Shown here: piece by piece, positions 25,689 through 35,751 of the stretch
Position numbering within the stretch: the stretch's first letter is position 1
How the letters are laid out: every line of letters begins with the position of its first letter
Source: Arcticibacterium luteifluviistationis
GTDB lineage: Bacteria; Bacteroidota; Bacteroidia; Cytophagales; Spirosomataceae
Reading direction: 5' to 3'
NCBI RefSeq assembly: GCF_003258705.1
Contig: NZ_CP029480.1
Location: 3,224,001-3,288,000 of the forward strand
Length of the DNA stretch: 64,000 bases
Notes under the pieces: model-generated
Database searches by the model: none
What the model was told of the DNA's origin: nothing
Seen by the model: the letters and a program-made list of their open reading frames with translations, nothing else
Translations under genes and position numbers: made by a program

Positions 25689-28600
25689 TAGTAAATTGTG
25701 GGGCTACCCAAATAGCCATCTATTCTTAAACCTAATTTCTCTTTATTCCCGAGTAGAATTTTATGTGTTAATTCTTTTGTTTGCGGCACGCTTATATAGG
25801 AAATACTCGGTAAGCCATTAACATAAAAATCCGCCTCAGTACCTTCATAGACTATGCTATAGTTAGTAAAATCAGCCAGTTTATGTTTAAGTTTTCTCTT
25901 CCTCTGTTGTCTTATCCCTTCTCGCATGAAGAAAACCTCCACCCATTTAACTTTATCTTCATTATCATAATAGGAGACCAACACTTTAGGTACACTTACC
26001 TCTTCTGTACCATAATTGAAACCTTCAGCTTCCAGTGTATTATTACTTATATGTACGTTTTGTAAACCAACAGAACGGTACAAATCATTTTTGTCAATTA
26101 CTGCCCTTGCCAATATTTTAAATTTGACAGGAGCCATAGGAAAATCATATTCTGTAAATTCTTCTGGATTAAACTCCCCTGGGTCTAAATCATCCGTTTT
26201 CACCCAAGCTGTTGATTCAAAATTAATCCTGAAAGAAACGACCTCCTTTGGCATAATTCGGTGAATACTTCCATATTTCACATTATAGCTTACTAGTTTT
26301 CTATTATACTGGTCGTACAAATCTGCCAAAACCGTTATATGTGCAGGGTAATTGTCAATATTTTGAAGCTCACCCACTACAGTGTATGTACTATCTTTTT
26401 TAACCAATCTCGCGTTTAAAATCTTAAGTTCTGGCCTGTCCATAACATCATCATGCTGAGTAGGGTCTGTACCTGTTTGCCGTTTACCTTGACTATGCAT
26501 ACTCAGCAATGACTCTTCCACAAAGGTGTCTGGCGGAATGCTGTTGTCAAATTTAGGAGCAATGATGTACCATTTCCCTTTAACCTTAGTCACCCTGTGT
26601 TCATTATGCGTCATGTATTGCTCCACAGGCGTAATCCACTCAGCATCTACCTTAGCTAAGTAATTATTCTTATCAATTTTTTCGGTTGAAATAATCATGT
26701 TATCCAACTTGGCATAAGAAGCCACAATACCATCTTCTACAGAAAGTTTGATGAAGTAATCTTCAAAACTCGGTCGTGTTTCTGGTTCAAAAAACTCATA
26801 GGCCGCCCCAAAATATTTAAAATCAACGGCATCATAATAAGCTTCTACTACACTTTCAGGGTCGTCATAAGGTGAGTGAAACAAACCTTTGATAATCACC
26901 GTACCTGTAACCGTGACAATGACAGCTATCCAAGTACCCATAAAAATAAAAGTCCACTTGCTCAGTGGAGCTATCAGGAAGTTGTCATTTCTATATTCAT
27001 CATCAAACTCATGATTCTTCTTTATTCTGGTGTACCAAACGTAAACGAAGTTAACTCCAAGAGCGATCAAAAGCGAAAGTATTGGCATAATTCCCCACCA
27101 AATCTTCATGATTTTAGGCAGTTCTTTTTTCTTTAAAGCAGAAGGTAATGGAGGTACATCTTGTTTCTGCCAAACCATAATCCCGTTTTCCAAACGCTGG
27201 ACTCGCTCCCACCCTGAAAAGTATAAAATAGGGTCATAGAACTTGTCGTTGGAAAAAACGTATTTCAAATAATACTTCTCTGGTACCGTGAGAAATTGCT
27301 GTAAAGAACCCAAACCTTGTACCCCTTTAAACTTAGAATTCTCTAATCGCTCTAAGGGCCTAGTCGTCATTTCTGGAAGTCTTCTTGCCGAATGGTAATT
27401 TCCATCTACCGATTGTGCTTTTGTTTGAGCTGATAGCCATGCCATTTGGTCTCCAAAACCCAAAGTCATATAACGCCATTTGTCATGCTGGTCTCTTTCC
27501 AGAAACTGAAGCATAGGCTTCATATCAATGCTTTGTGGCTGTAAAGGCCTAAAAGTACCAAGGTTAATAATAAATATGGTTAGGAAACTAAGAATACTGG
27601 CCAATAGAATCCATGATAAGCGGTGCGGCCAAACCCCTAACTTTTCTCTTAAATAATCTTTTAAGTCCGCTTCTAAAAGTCGATAAAAAAACTCTCCAAT
27701 AAACGGAATGCTTATAATGGTGGCCCAAAAAGTAAACCTATCAAGCGTTAAAATATTAAAAGCATTTTCTCCCAACATTAGCTTGGGTAAAGGCGTGGTT
27801 CCTCCGGTACCTAAAAGCACCATAAGCGAAAATGAAAGGCCTATAAAAAAGTTTCGTCTGGTCCAAACCCGTATGAAAATATAAGGCATCAAGAGTAGGA
27901 TAATTCCCATGGGAATTAAAAAAAACATAAGACCTGAAGATGTTACTTCAATAAAAGAATCACGAGAACCGTGTGGAATAGAAACCTGGTTTATTGGGTC
28001 TGTGGCTGACCAATAAAAATAAGGAAATATCAACATCATAATTATAGGAACACTTCCCACAAAAAGCACTAGCTCTTTCCTCTTATTCCATGTTTCTACT
28101 AAAAAACCTCGAAGTGTGATTTTGAATTTTGAAACATTCTCCTCCACAAAACTATAATACCATTTATCTGCACCTTCCACATCCTTATTCTTGGCAATAA
28201 TGGTATCTACCACCGCCAGTCCCATCACCGGTGCTATAAAGAAAACCATCCCGAAAATAGTGGTAACATGATGCGAAGTAACTCCTACGCCCATGATAGA
28301 AATAGCCGTGGCCAATCTATAATATTTACCATACCGCATCCATCTATAAACCTCGGGAAGAGCATTAAGCAAACATGCAATACCCATCAACGTAGGCAAC
28401 TGACCGAAAAGATGGAGTGCTTCTACTATTGACGAACAGAAACAGGCAAAAATAGCTGCATAACCTGCCGCTCTAGGTGTGGTCCAAAGTTTTGAGAACC
28501 TATATGCTCCCACTATAAGTAGCTGAACAATAGCCGCCGCCATGAAGACAAAGGCATATTTAAGGCCAATAAGCTTTGAAAGTAAAGCCGTTAATTGATG

Positions 28601-28807
28601 AACTAACGGAGGGTAACTGGTAACATTAAAGCCTGTATACCATCTATTATCCCAAGGTTCAAACCACGATCGAGAATAATGGTCGGCAAAAAAAATATGA
28701 ACAAAAGCGTCGTAGGTAGAATCAAATGTGAAAAAGAATATAGTTCCATGGAAAACCAGGCCAATGAACATGGCAATGAGTAAAAGTTTGTCGGGCTTTT
28801 GTATCAT
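25688..28807 (-). CDS. Large GT-C-like membrane protein (PTPS-related family)
   Basis: 1039 residues. About 12-13 membrane segments in residues 1-600, then a C-terminal soluble region of about 400 residues. The first loop FDSTYDAFVHIFFADHY...WDNRWYTGFNVTSYPPLVHQL has the acidic residue and aromatic pattern of the 6-pyruvoyl-tetrahydropterin-synthase-related membrane proteins (PF10131), which are GT-C-fold in outline. Other cues are SHHVTTIFG and FNILTLDRFTFWATI. The tail contains an NTF2-like stretch (DPESVVEAYYDAVDFKYFGAAYEFF) and a beta domain. It leads the four-gene leftward operon. Likely a lipid-linked sugar transferase or polymerase, inferred. Confidence 0.7.
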   Translation of the reverse strand: MIQKPDKLLLIAMFIGLVFHGTIFFFTFDSTYDAFVHIFFADHYSRSWFEPWDNRWYTGFNVTSYPPLVHQLTALLSKLIGLKYAFVFMAAAIVQLLIVGAYRFSKLWTTPRAAGYAAIFACFCSSIVEALHLFGQLPTLMGIACLLNALPEVYRWMRYGKYYRLATAISIMGVGVTSHHVTTIFGMVFFIAPVMGLAVVDTIIAKNKDVEGADKWYYSFVEENVSKFKITLRGFLVETWNKRKELVLFVGSVPIIMMLIFPYFYWSATDPINQVSIPHGSRDSFIEVTSSGLMFFLIPMGIILLLMPYIFIRVWTRRNFFIGLSFSLMVLLGTGGTTPLPKLMLGENAFNILTLDRFTFWATIISIPFIGEFFYRLLEADLKDYLREKLGVWPHRLSWILLASILSFLTIFIINLGTFRPLQPQSIDMKPMLQFLERDQHDKWRYMTLGFGDQMAWLSAQTKAQSVDGNYHSARRLPEMTTRPLERLENSKFKGVQGLGSLQQFLTVPEKYYLKYVFSNDKFYDPILYFSGWERVQRLENGIMVWQKQDVPPLPSALKKKELPKIMKIWWGIMPILSLLIALGVNFVYVWYTRIKKNHEFDDEYRNDNFLIAPLSKWTFIFMGTWIAVIVTVTGTVIIKGLFHSPYDDPESVVEAYYDAVDFKYFGAAYEFFEPETRPSFEDYFIKLSVEDGIVASYAKLDNMIISTEKIDKNNYLAKVDAEWITPVEQYMTHNEHRVTKVKGKWYIIAPKFDNSIPPDTFVEESLLSMHSQGKRQTGTDPTQHDDVMDRPELKILNARLVKKDSTYTVVGELQNIDNYPAHITVLADLYDQYNRKLVSYNVKYGSIHRIMPKEVVSFRINFESTAWVKTDDLDPGEFNPEEFTEYDFPMAPVKFKILARAVIDKNDLYRSVGLQNVHISNNTLEAEGFNYGTEEVSVPKVLVSYYDNEDKVKWVEVFFMREGIRQQRKRKLKHKLADFTNYSIVYEGTEADFYVNGLPSISYISVPQTKELTHKILLGNKEKLGLRIDGYLGSPTIY

Positions 28808-28894
28808 TTTTTATTAGGAACTATGCACTTTTTTTTTAGTCCTAACTGTGTTTATCAGCTAGCAACATCTAATATAATACAATAATTAAGCCGT

Positions 28895-31800
28895 TTACTG
28901 TTTCACAACCTTTCTATAGGCATCTCCCTTATCAGTAGTTACTTTAATAATATAAACACCTGCATTAAAGTGTCCAATATTTATCACTTCCTTATCCGTA
29001 CTTAAAATAGACTTTCCACTTGTATTTCGTATCTCAGCAGACACAAAGCGGCTTCCCTTTGGTACGCTTATTTTGATTTCGTTTTGAGCAGGATTTGGAT
29101 AAACACTTAAGGCCTCTAATTCGCTTGGCTCTGTTCCTAAAACCCTTTGAAGCTGCAATTGTATTTCGTTTGAAAAATCACTTAAACAACCATCGGCAGT
29201 AGCCGCTTTTACACTGTAAGTTCCATTTCTATCAACTACTCGTTGGCTGTTTGTTGTTTGACCGCCTATTGGGTTTCCATTAACATACCATTGGTATAAA
29301 CCGGAGTTTGAAGCAAAAACTGTCTCGCCGTCGCTTGTAATTGATAAAGCCTGAGGATTTAAACAAAAACTTTGCTCGGCACTGGCCGATGTAAAATCAC
29401 TCCCTCCTACTTGAAAAGCTTGCACAGTAATTAAACCTGGCGTATTCCCCACAACAACAGTATTTCCTTGAATTACCGCATCTCCTGAAATTACAGAATA
29501 CTGTACCCCGAAGCCAGAACTTGCCACCGCGTTAAGATTAACCACGGCTCCTGCACTTTGGTCTGCCAAATTAGAAAATTGAATAGTTTGAGCCTCCTTC
29601 GTAGGTAATTTACGTTGTCCCTGAGCATAGAAAACAGCCCATTTGTCTTGACCTTCATCAAAAAGTCTCGTACCTGCATTAACAGTAGTAGATATTTTGT
29701 CATCATTCAAGGGAATCAATTTAACCACTTCTCCTACCGCCTCTTCTGCAGTATACGCTAATATTTTATCATCAATGGTGAAATCAGGATAACCGATGGC
29801 ATTATTTTCAATCAAAAGATTTAGATCTCCTGAATAAAGATTAACCCCAAGAATGTAGAATTTATCTTCTCGAGCATCTAGATAGTCAAAAGCAATAATA
29901 TTAGGGTTAGTTTTTGACAATGCTGGATTACCAATATTGTCACCATCATCTAAATCTGAGAATATTTTTTCAATGTCTCCGTCACCAAAATCATTGGTAT
30001 TTAAATCCCATGCTTTTAGTAAACCAACATCCCAATATTCTAAATCACCAAACAAACTGCTCACTCTATTAAAAGCATCATAAACTAGATATTCACCCGA
30101 ATAATCCCATTCTAAAGCATCAGCATAAAGTACCTCTCCTGTAGAAACCCCTTGCGTATAGGTTGGATTAAAAAGTTCAAAACTAGCTTGTTGATCTGTT
30201 TCTAAGTTGAAGACATATATCTTACCATCTTCTGAAGAAGTCAAAGCCGCCAGTAGAGTCCCGTTTTTTGAAATGGCTACGTTAGACCACGCACCATTAC
30301 TGCTCAATGGCTGTGCTGTAGCTGCACTAGCGGTTAAATCCACATAATAAATATTTCCATCTGCTGCCACAAAGTACATGGCAGTACCATCATCAGAGAT
30401 ACTTGGTTTTCTTTGACAGCCTAAACCTTCTGCCACTACATCATAATTTTCTCCACCCGCAGCTCCTCTATAAATGCTTTTACCTTCTGGCTCATAAACT
30501 ATCAAAAACTGCTCTCCAGGGTTAACCTCAATAATTTCTTCCTCAGTGGTTGGCACTTGCTGCCCACTTCCTGGTGCTGCTATACCTACTTGGTCAAAAG
30601 CCGATGCAGCTGCTGCTGATTCTAGCCCTTCTCCGTAAAGATCTTTTGTTCCTTGAATTACCGCTAATCTCAAATCAACAAACTTGGAAGTTCTTGTGAT
30701 ATAGTTACTTAAGGTATGATAATAAACCTTTTCAGCCTTATCCTTATTCATCCCATTGGCAGTTGCAAAAAGATAAAATGCATGATTCGGTATTCCTGAA
30801 TTAATGTGTACGCCACCGTTATCTTCGCTAGGAGTATCTCTCAAGTACACATACTGACTCATGTTTTTAGGTTGGTAACCTGGGTCATTTTGCCCTCCTT
30901 GATTCGGATTCTCTAAACTTCTCAAAGCTCCTGAAGGAAAAACATTTGATTTAACCACATCTTCCCCTAAAGTCCAATCATCTCTATCTATTAATGCACC
31001 GAAAATATCAGCAAAGGACTCGTTCAACGCTCCTGACTGATTTCTATATTCTAACCTAGCTGTGTTCTCAATAACTCCGTGTGTCATTTCATGACCAGCC
31101 ACATCTAAGGCTCCCGCTAGTGGTTTAAAACCCTGAGCACCGTTTCCATACCCCATAAATTCACCATTCCAGTAAGCATTATCCATACCCTTACCGTCCT
31201 CATCGGTAATATTGATAACCGAAATAATGTTCCCGCCCTTTCCGTTTAGTGAGTTTCTGTCAAACTTAGTTCTGTAAAAATCATAGCAAATAGAAGCGTT
31301 ATTATGTGCAGAAACAGCCGTAGGGCTCCATGTTGTTCCATCGTTCGATGTAACATGAGCAAACTCCATTTCTCCACTAATTCTTGAATCCAAAGCGTCA
31401 ATAGTCCACACGGCACCTACAGGTGCATCAGGCAACTTGGATTGCCCATTATCAAACATTGGTTTTGATGGATCCAACATGAAGTAACTTGAACCGCTCT
31501 GAATAATATTAAAGCTTCGTGTGAAGCCATTCAAATCTTTTGCAGACGTTTGAAAAACGCCATCTAGTGTACAAGTATGATTGTATTTGTCAATAATCTC
31601 ACCCGTTTGGGCATCCATAAAAACCACCCACCTCTCTAGAAGATTTGGCTTCAATGTCATCTCATAAGCCAGAACAGGTATTTCTTCTTTATGATAAATG
31701 ACAAGATCGGCTTGGTCTTGAGCTATTTCAAAAAAGCCATTTTCAAATCCATCTTTCTGGATAATAGAAATTTTAGCTAGTTCTTTCAGGCCTAAAATAA

Positions 31801-32368
31801 TTGCTTCTTTTTTATCAATTTTCGGTTTTAAACTTAAATTATTTGGCGTAGGAAATACCTTTCCATTTAACGTTTTCACCTTTTTATCATCCGCATGCGT
31901 TACAATTTCAGCACCGTAAATTTTTACGCCATTATACTCTTGTTGAAACTTAAGATGACTTAAACCTTGCTCGTCCGTATTATTAGAAATAGCAGAAAAT
32001 TCATTTTTAGGATTCGTTACTTTTAATTGTCCTTTGACTTCTTCAAGAAAATCGTATGCTTGTGCAGTGGCCGTTTTTCTTTGTTGTCTTACACTTAAAC
32101 CCGTTTTATTATTCTCAATAAAAATTACCGAACCCGATTCAGAATCACGATACGTTTTATAATCAATGGAAGAGCGTAACTCTACTCCAGACTGAATAGC
32201 CTTTTTTCTCAGGTTAGTATTGCCAGATTGTTGGCCACTTATCTCCTGAAATACATGCTCTAATTGTGGTGCAGCCTTATTCTTTTTAGTTTTTGCATCA
32301 AAACCAGACTGTGCAAAAGCACCACTAGTAATCAAAACTATAAATACAAAATGTAAAATTCTTTTCAT
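28895..32368 (-). CDS. Secreted M4 thermolysin-like metalloprotease with T9SS tail
   Basis: 1157 residues. Signal peptide at 1-20, FTP/PepSY propeptide up to about 270, peptidase M4 domain with zinc motif HEMTH (His 426, Glu 427, His 430) and third ligand Glu 450 in GALNESFADIFG, and catalytic GGVHINSGIPNHAFY. A region with WD40-like/TolB-type strands follows (about 620-930), then Ig-like sequence and a C-terminal Por_Secre_tail (LSVYPNPAQNEIKIS ... GVYIIKV) for type IX secretion. Extracellular protein digestion is likely. It has its own upstream -7 box. A cargo of this kind implies that the organism has a type IX system elsewhere. Confidence 0.93.
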   Translation of the reverse strand: MKRILHFVFIVLITSGAFAQSGFDAKTKKNKAAPQLEHVFQEISGQQSGNTNLRKKAIQSGVELRSSIDYKTYRDSESGSVIFIENNKTGLSVRQQRKTATAQAYDFLEEVKGQLKVTNPKNEFSAISNNTDEQGLSHLKFQQEYNGVKIYGAEIVTHADDKKVKTLNGKVFPTPNNLSLKPKIDKKEAIILGLKELAKISIIQKDGFENGFFEIAQDQADLVIYHKEEIPVLAYEMTLKPNLLERWVVFMDAQTGEIIDKYNHTCTLDGVFQTSAKDLNGFTRSFNIIQSGSSYFMLDPSKPMFDNGQSKLPDAPVGAVWTIDALDSRISGEMEFAHVTSNDGTTWSPTAVSAHNNASICYDFYRTKFDRNSLNGKGGNIISVINITDEDGKGMDNAYWNGEFMGYGNGAQGFKPLAGALDVAGHEMTHGVIENTARLEYRNQSGALNESFADIFGALIDRDDWTLGEDVVKSNVFPSGALRSLENPNQGGQNDPGYQPKNMSQYVYLRDTPSEDNGGVHINSGIPNHAFYLFATANGMNKDKAEKVYYHTLSNYITRTSKFVDLRLAVIQGTKDLYGEGLESAAAASAFDQVGIAAPGSGQQVPTTEEEIIEVNPGEQFLIVYEPEGKSIYRGAAGGENYDVVAEGLGCQRKPSISDDGTAMYFVAADGNIYYVDLTASAATAQPLSSNGAWSNVAISKNGTLLAALTSSEDGKIYVFNLETDQQASFELFNPTYTQGVSTGEVLYADALEWDYSGEYLVYDAFNRVSSLFGDLEYWDVGLLKAWDLNTNDFGDGDIEKIFSDLDDGDNIGNPALSKTNPNIIAFDYLDAREDKFYILGVNLYSGDLNLLIENNAIGYPDFTIDDKILAYTAEEAVGEVVKLIPLNDDKISTTVNAGTRLFDEGQDKWAVFYAQGQRKLPTKEAQTIQFSNLADQSAGAVVNLNAVASSGFGVQYSVISGDAVIQGNTVVVGNTPGLITVQAFQVGGSDFTSASAEQSFCLNPQALSITSDGETVFASNSGLYQWYVNGNPIGGQTTNSQRVVDRNGTYSVKAATADGCLSDFSNEIQLQLQRVLGTEPSELEALSVYPNPAQNEIKISVPKGSRFVSAEIRNTSGKSILSTDKEVINIGHFNAGVYIIKVTTDKGDAYRKVVKQ

Positions 32369-32426
32369 ATTTTCAGTATTTATTGAAATTTCAGGATTAA
32401 GATTCTCTCGTTTTATTGGAGGTTGT

Positions 32427-32434
32427 CAAAGATA
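32427..32434 (-). promoter_or_regulatory. -7 box for the M4 protease gene
   Basis: TATCTTTG on the minus strand matches TAnnTTTG. A TTG lies 16 bp upstream of it. The implied leader is about 55 nt. Confidence 0.5.
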
Positions 32435-32562
32435 ATTAAAAAATAAACTGCAATTCATCCTAAACGCTGAACAGATCTAGAAGTATTCATTCTTATAGAG
32501 CATCTGAGCACAATAAAAAAGCCGATTTAGAGTTAAAAGACTTTAAAAAGTGCAAATTTTTG

Positions 32563-32570
32563 TAAGTTTG
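32563..32570 (+). promoter_or_regulatory. -7 box for the conserved pair at 32.6-35.6 kb
   Basis: TAAGTTTG matches TAnnTTTG and lies about 70 bp before the ATG at 32642, pointing rightwards. Confidence 0.45.
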
Positions 32571-32641
32571 TATTTAGACAATTTCGCTTAAAGAAATATG
32601 TCAAATAAACCTCCATCTAAACCATTTCATATTTGCAAAAT

Positions 32642-34090
32642 ATGGCAATCACTCACGAGAAAAACTTGGCAACCAAGCAAAAAGCCTTAAAGCTAAACCT
32701 TGATAAAAGGATATATGGGTCGTTTGCGGAGATTGGAGCAGGCCAAGAGGTAGCTGCTCAGTTTTTCAAATCCGGCGGTGCTAGTGGTACTATTGCAAAA
32801 ACGATGTCGGCCTATGACATGACGTTTTCTGACGCCATCTATGGAGAGGTTAAATCAAAAAGATACGTTAGTCAAGAAAGGCTGCTAAGTATGCTTGACC
32901 ATGAGTATAATCTTTTAGAAGAAAGGCTTAGTTGCAAAAGAGGTGAAAACACGCAATTCTTTTCTTTTTCTGATACAGTGGTGGCACTAAACTATCACAA
33001 AAATAACAGTGCTCACGGCTGGGTGGGATGTAGGTTTCAGTCCAAACCAGGTTCTGACTATAATGATGTGATCATTCATATCACTATGCATGATAATGAT
33101 AACCTACTCCAGCAGCAAGCTCTCGGTATAATTGGAGTAAACCTTATCTATGGTTGTTTTTATTACTATGAAAACCCAGAGGTACTTTTACTTTCCTTAA
33201 TGGATAATTTGAATTCAGAACGTATTCAAATTGACATGATTAGGTTTGAGGGACCTGAGTTTAAAGACGTAGATAGTAGACTTATGAGTCTGCATTTAGT
33301 TAAGCATGGCTTTTCTGATGTCGCTTTATTTGGACCAGATGGACAAAACCGTCAACCTTCTGACTCCCTATACAAAAAACACATAGTGGTTTTAAGAGGT
33401 AGATTTAGGCCAGTTATTAATGTCCATCTTGATATGCTTGACAATGGAGTCAAACAATATTTAAGAGAGCCAGACGTAGATAAAGATAACGTGTTGGTGG
33501 TTAATGAACTTACCTTGCAGTCTCTTCAGGAAGACCAAGATGGTGATATTATTGATGAGAAAGATTTCCTTGACAGGGTGGATATTCTGTGTTCGTTAGG
33601 GCAAACGGTAATGATAACCAACTATCACGAGTATTATAAATTGGTTTCCTACCTTTCTAAAGTAACGCAACACAAGATTGGCTTAATAATAGGATATCCG
33701 AACTTAGAGTATATTTTTGAAGGAGAACATTACAAAAGCCTTCCTGGAGGAATTTTGGAATCTTTTGCAACGCTCTTTGGTAGAAAAGTCAAATTATATG
33801 TGTACCCTACCCGAAGAAATGATGACATACTTAACTGTATGAAGTTCAACCCGAGAATGGAACTCATTGACCTTTATAGGTACCTGATAGCCAATCATAA
33901 GATTGAAGACATTTATCATTACAACCCAAAAAATTTAGACGTACAAACCGATAATATGTTAGAATTAATCAAAAAAGGTGAACTAGGATGGGAAGAAAAC
34001 GTTCCCCATGAAGTAGCCGAGATGATTAAGTCAAGGTGTTTGTTTGGTTTTCCGTGCGTAGTATTTCCTAAAAAAGAAGAAGCTCAATAA
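32642..34090 (+). CDS. Conserved protein of unknown function, 482 residues
   Basis: ATG at 32642 preferred; a TTG three codons earlier is also open. No signal peptide, no membrane segment. Recognisable stretches are LDKRIYGSFAEIGAGQEVAAQFF, SGTIAKTMSAYDM and SAHGWVGCRFQ near the N-terminus, and AEMIKSRCLFGFPC at the end. I have seen this family in Bacteroidota and cyanobacteria under conflicting product names (TonB receptor, nicotinate adenylyltransferase), neither supported here: there is no signal or barrel, and no HxGH nucleotidyltransferase motif. The downstream secreted-protein gene overlaps its stop by one base. Function unknown. Confidence 0.75.
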   Translation: MAITHEKNLATKQKALKLNLDKRIYGSFAEIGAGQEVAAQFFKSGGASGTIAKTMSAYDMTFSDAIYGEVKSKRYVSQERLLSMLDHEYNLLEERLSCKRGENTQFFSFSDTVVALNYHKNNSAHGWVGCRFQSKPGSDYNDVIIHITMHDNDNLLQQQALGIIGVNLIYGCFYYYENPEVLLLSLMDNLNSERIQIDMIRFEGPEFKDVDSRLMSLHLVKHGFSDVALFGPDGQNRQPSDSLYKKHIVVLRGRFRPVINVHLDMLDNGVKQYLREPDVDKDNVLVVNELTLQSLQEDQDGDIIDEKDFLDRVDILCSLGQTVMITNYHEYYKLVSYLSKVTQHKIGLIIGYPNLEYIFEGEHYKSLPGGILESFATLFGRKVKLYVYPTRRNDDILNCMKFNPRMELIDLYRYLIANHKIEDIYHYNPKNLDVQTDNMLELIKKGELGWEENVPHEVAEMIKSRCLFGFPCVVFPKKEEAQ

Positions 34091-35643
34091 TGCGATTAGT
34101 AATTTCAACAATCCTTATTTTCGTTTTAAGTATTTCATTGGGTTCTGCCCAATCGAATTATAAAATACTGTCCCCTTATGGCGACCAATGGAGCAAATTC
34201 CAAGAAGGCAAAAGCAGCGAGTTTAGCCTAGGTATTTCTGGCAACACAGATGAACGTGCCTTTACTTTCAATATTAGTCAAGGAAAGCAAATTGGCATGT
34301 CATTAGATTCTTCTGGCCTTTTCCAATGGGCTCCAGACTATAACATGGTAGACCGAATAGAGAAAGAAAAAATATATCAAATTTTGGTAGAAGCCAAGTC
34401 TGACTCTGGTGATTTTGTTTCTCGAACACTAGACATTTATGTCAAACATACCAACAGAGCTCCTCAAGTAAATGAGTTGACTCCATTTTACATTCAATAT
34501 AATACCCAAAATAAGTATCAAGTAGATGGCTCTTTAGTTTATGATGAAGATGGCGATCCGCTAGTTTTCATTCCTTCTATTGAAGATTTGCCAGAAGGAA
34601 TGAACATTAACTCTCGAGGAGAAGTTACTTGGTCTCCATCCTACACTCAGTTTAAAGACTTGCAAGATGGGCCTAGATTCATAAGCTTCTCTGTGGAAGA
34701 TCAACCCAGCAAAAAAAGGTCTGAAGGGCGTATTAAACTTATGCCAACCAAGCTAGACCTCCCTCCTGCTATTACGGTTTTACCAAAGGTGGATAGAATT
34801 GTTTTAAAAGAAAACGAAACCATTAATATTGGCTTTTACCTATCTGACCCTAACGGCGATGAAGACATTGACACCTTTGATTTCTTGGCAAATAACCCTG
34901 AAGTAAAAAAGCAGAGTTTGGTCAAGAATACGCAAAACCAATACGAGTTCTTCTGGACTCCAGATTATAATTTCGTCAAAGACCCAGCCGACTCTGTCAA
35001 TTTCTACATCGACTTTTTTGTGATTGATAAAACGCAAAAAAGAGAAGTAAAAAGAATAGTTTTCAGGGTAGACAATGCTATCAACGAAGAAGAAACAGAC
35101 CAGAAAAACTTCAACCTATACAAGGGAACGTTAACACGTGCCTGGGAATTACTAGAGCAGCTTAAAGAGAAAGAAGAAGAGCTCAAAAAGTCTTATAACA
35201 AAGCAAAAAAAGGAAAGAAAAACAGGTCTGTAATCAATGCCTCTTTAGGTGCTACTACTGGCTTATCAAGCATTTTTGCCAAGAATAAACAAAACCTTCA
35301 AACCACTATCTCTACCGTAGGTGGCACCACTGTTTTGACTATTGGTACGCTGGAAGCTACAGAGGTTATAGGTAAGTCAATGAAAGACTTAATAGACCGA
35401 TTAAACTATGTAATTGAGAAGAAAAACGAGATTCAAACCAAAGGAGACATCTTTGCCCGAGATTTTGCTCTAAAGTCATCTCGAAGAGAAAACGGTTTTA
35501 ATAAATCAATAGACGGTTTTATGACCGCCATGAACCTTAAAGGATTGGTAGCATTAGAACTAGATGCCAGCTGGGAATCAAAGAAAAAATCGACGGACAC
35601 AAACATCAAAAAAAGTTTCAAAGATTATAGGACTTCTGATTGA
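34090..35643 (+). CDS. Secreted protein with putative Ig-like domains and coiled-coil tail
   Basis: 517 residues. Signal peptide at 1-20 (STILIFVLSISLGSAQ). Three cadherin-like or putative-Ig repeats occupy about 30-340, each with a YDEDGDPLVF- or SDPNGDEDID-type calcium-site pattern and W-(S/A)-P near the end (FQWAPDY, VTWSPSY, FFWTPDY). Residues 340-400 form a charged coiled coil (LLEQLKEKEEELKKSYNKA), followed by a small glycine- and threonine-rich stretch. The ATG overlaps the previous stop (taATG), so the pair is co-expressed. Probably a periplasmic or surface structural protein. Partner and role unknown. Confidence 0.7.
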   Translation: MRLVISTILIFVLSISLGSAQSNYKILSPYGDQWSKFQEGKSSEFSLGISGNTDERAFTFNISQGKQIGMSLDSSGLFQWAPDYNMVDRIEKEKIYQILVEAKSDSGDFVSRTLDIYVKHTNRAPQVNELTPFYIQYNTQNKYQVDGSLVYDEDGDPLVFIPSIEDLPEGMNINSRGEVTWSPSYTQFKDLQDGPRFISFSVEDQPSKKRSEGRIKLMPTKLDLPPAITVLPKVDRIVLKENETINIGFYLSDPNGDEDIDTFDFLANNPEVKKQSLVKNTQNQYEFFWTPDYNFVKDPADSVNFYIDFFVIDKTQKREVKRIVFRVDNAINEEETDQKNFNLYKGTLTRAWELLEQLKEKEEELKKSYNKAKKGKKNRSVINASLGATTGLSSIFAKNKQNLQTTISTVGGTTVLTIGTLEATEVIGKSMKDLIDRLNYVIEKKNEIQTKGDIFARDFALKSSRRENGFNKSIDGFMTAMNLKGLVALELDASWESKKKSTDTNIKKSFKDYRTSD

Positions 35644-35751
35644 TTTTTTTGTAAAAAATACCTACATTCATTCTACAAGATAAGAGGCTTTTTTAAAAGC
35701 AGTATTTATCTAACATTGGTCATATTTATAACATTAAAATCCAAAAGAAAT

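Noticed and set aside
10132-28807. Naming the locus a Pel, PNAG or cellulose operon
   Set aside because: Only general parallels exist (TPR-barrel, glycosidase, GT4, flippase); no gene shows the specific signatures of those systems, such as PelD, PgaB/C or BcsA.
32642-34090. TonB-dependent receptor or nicotinate-nucleotide adenylyltransferase
   Set aside because: No signal peptide, plug or barrel, and no HxGH or ISSTxxR-type nucleotidyltransferase motif.
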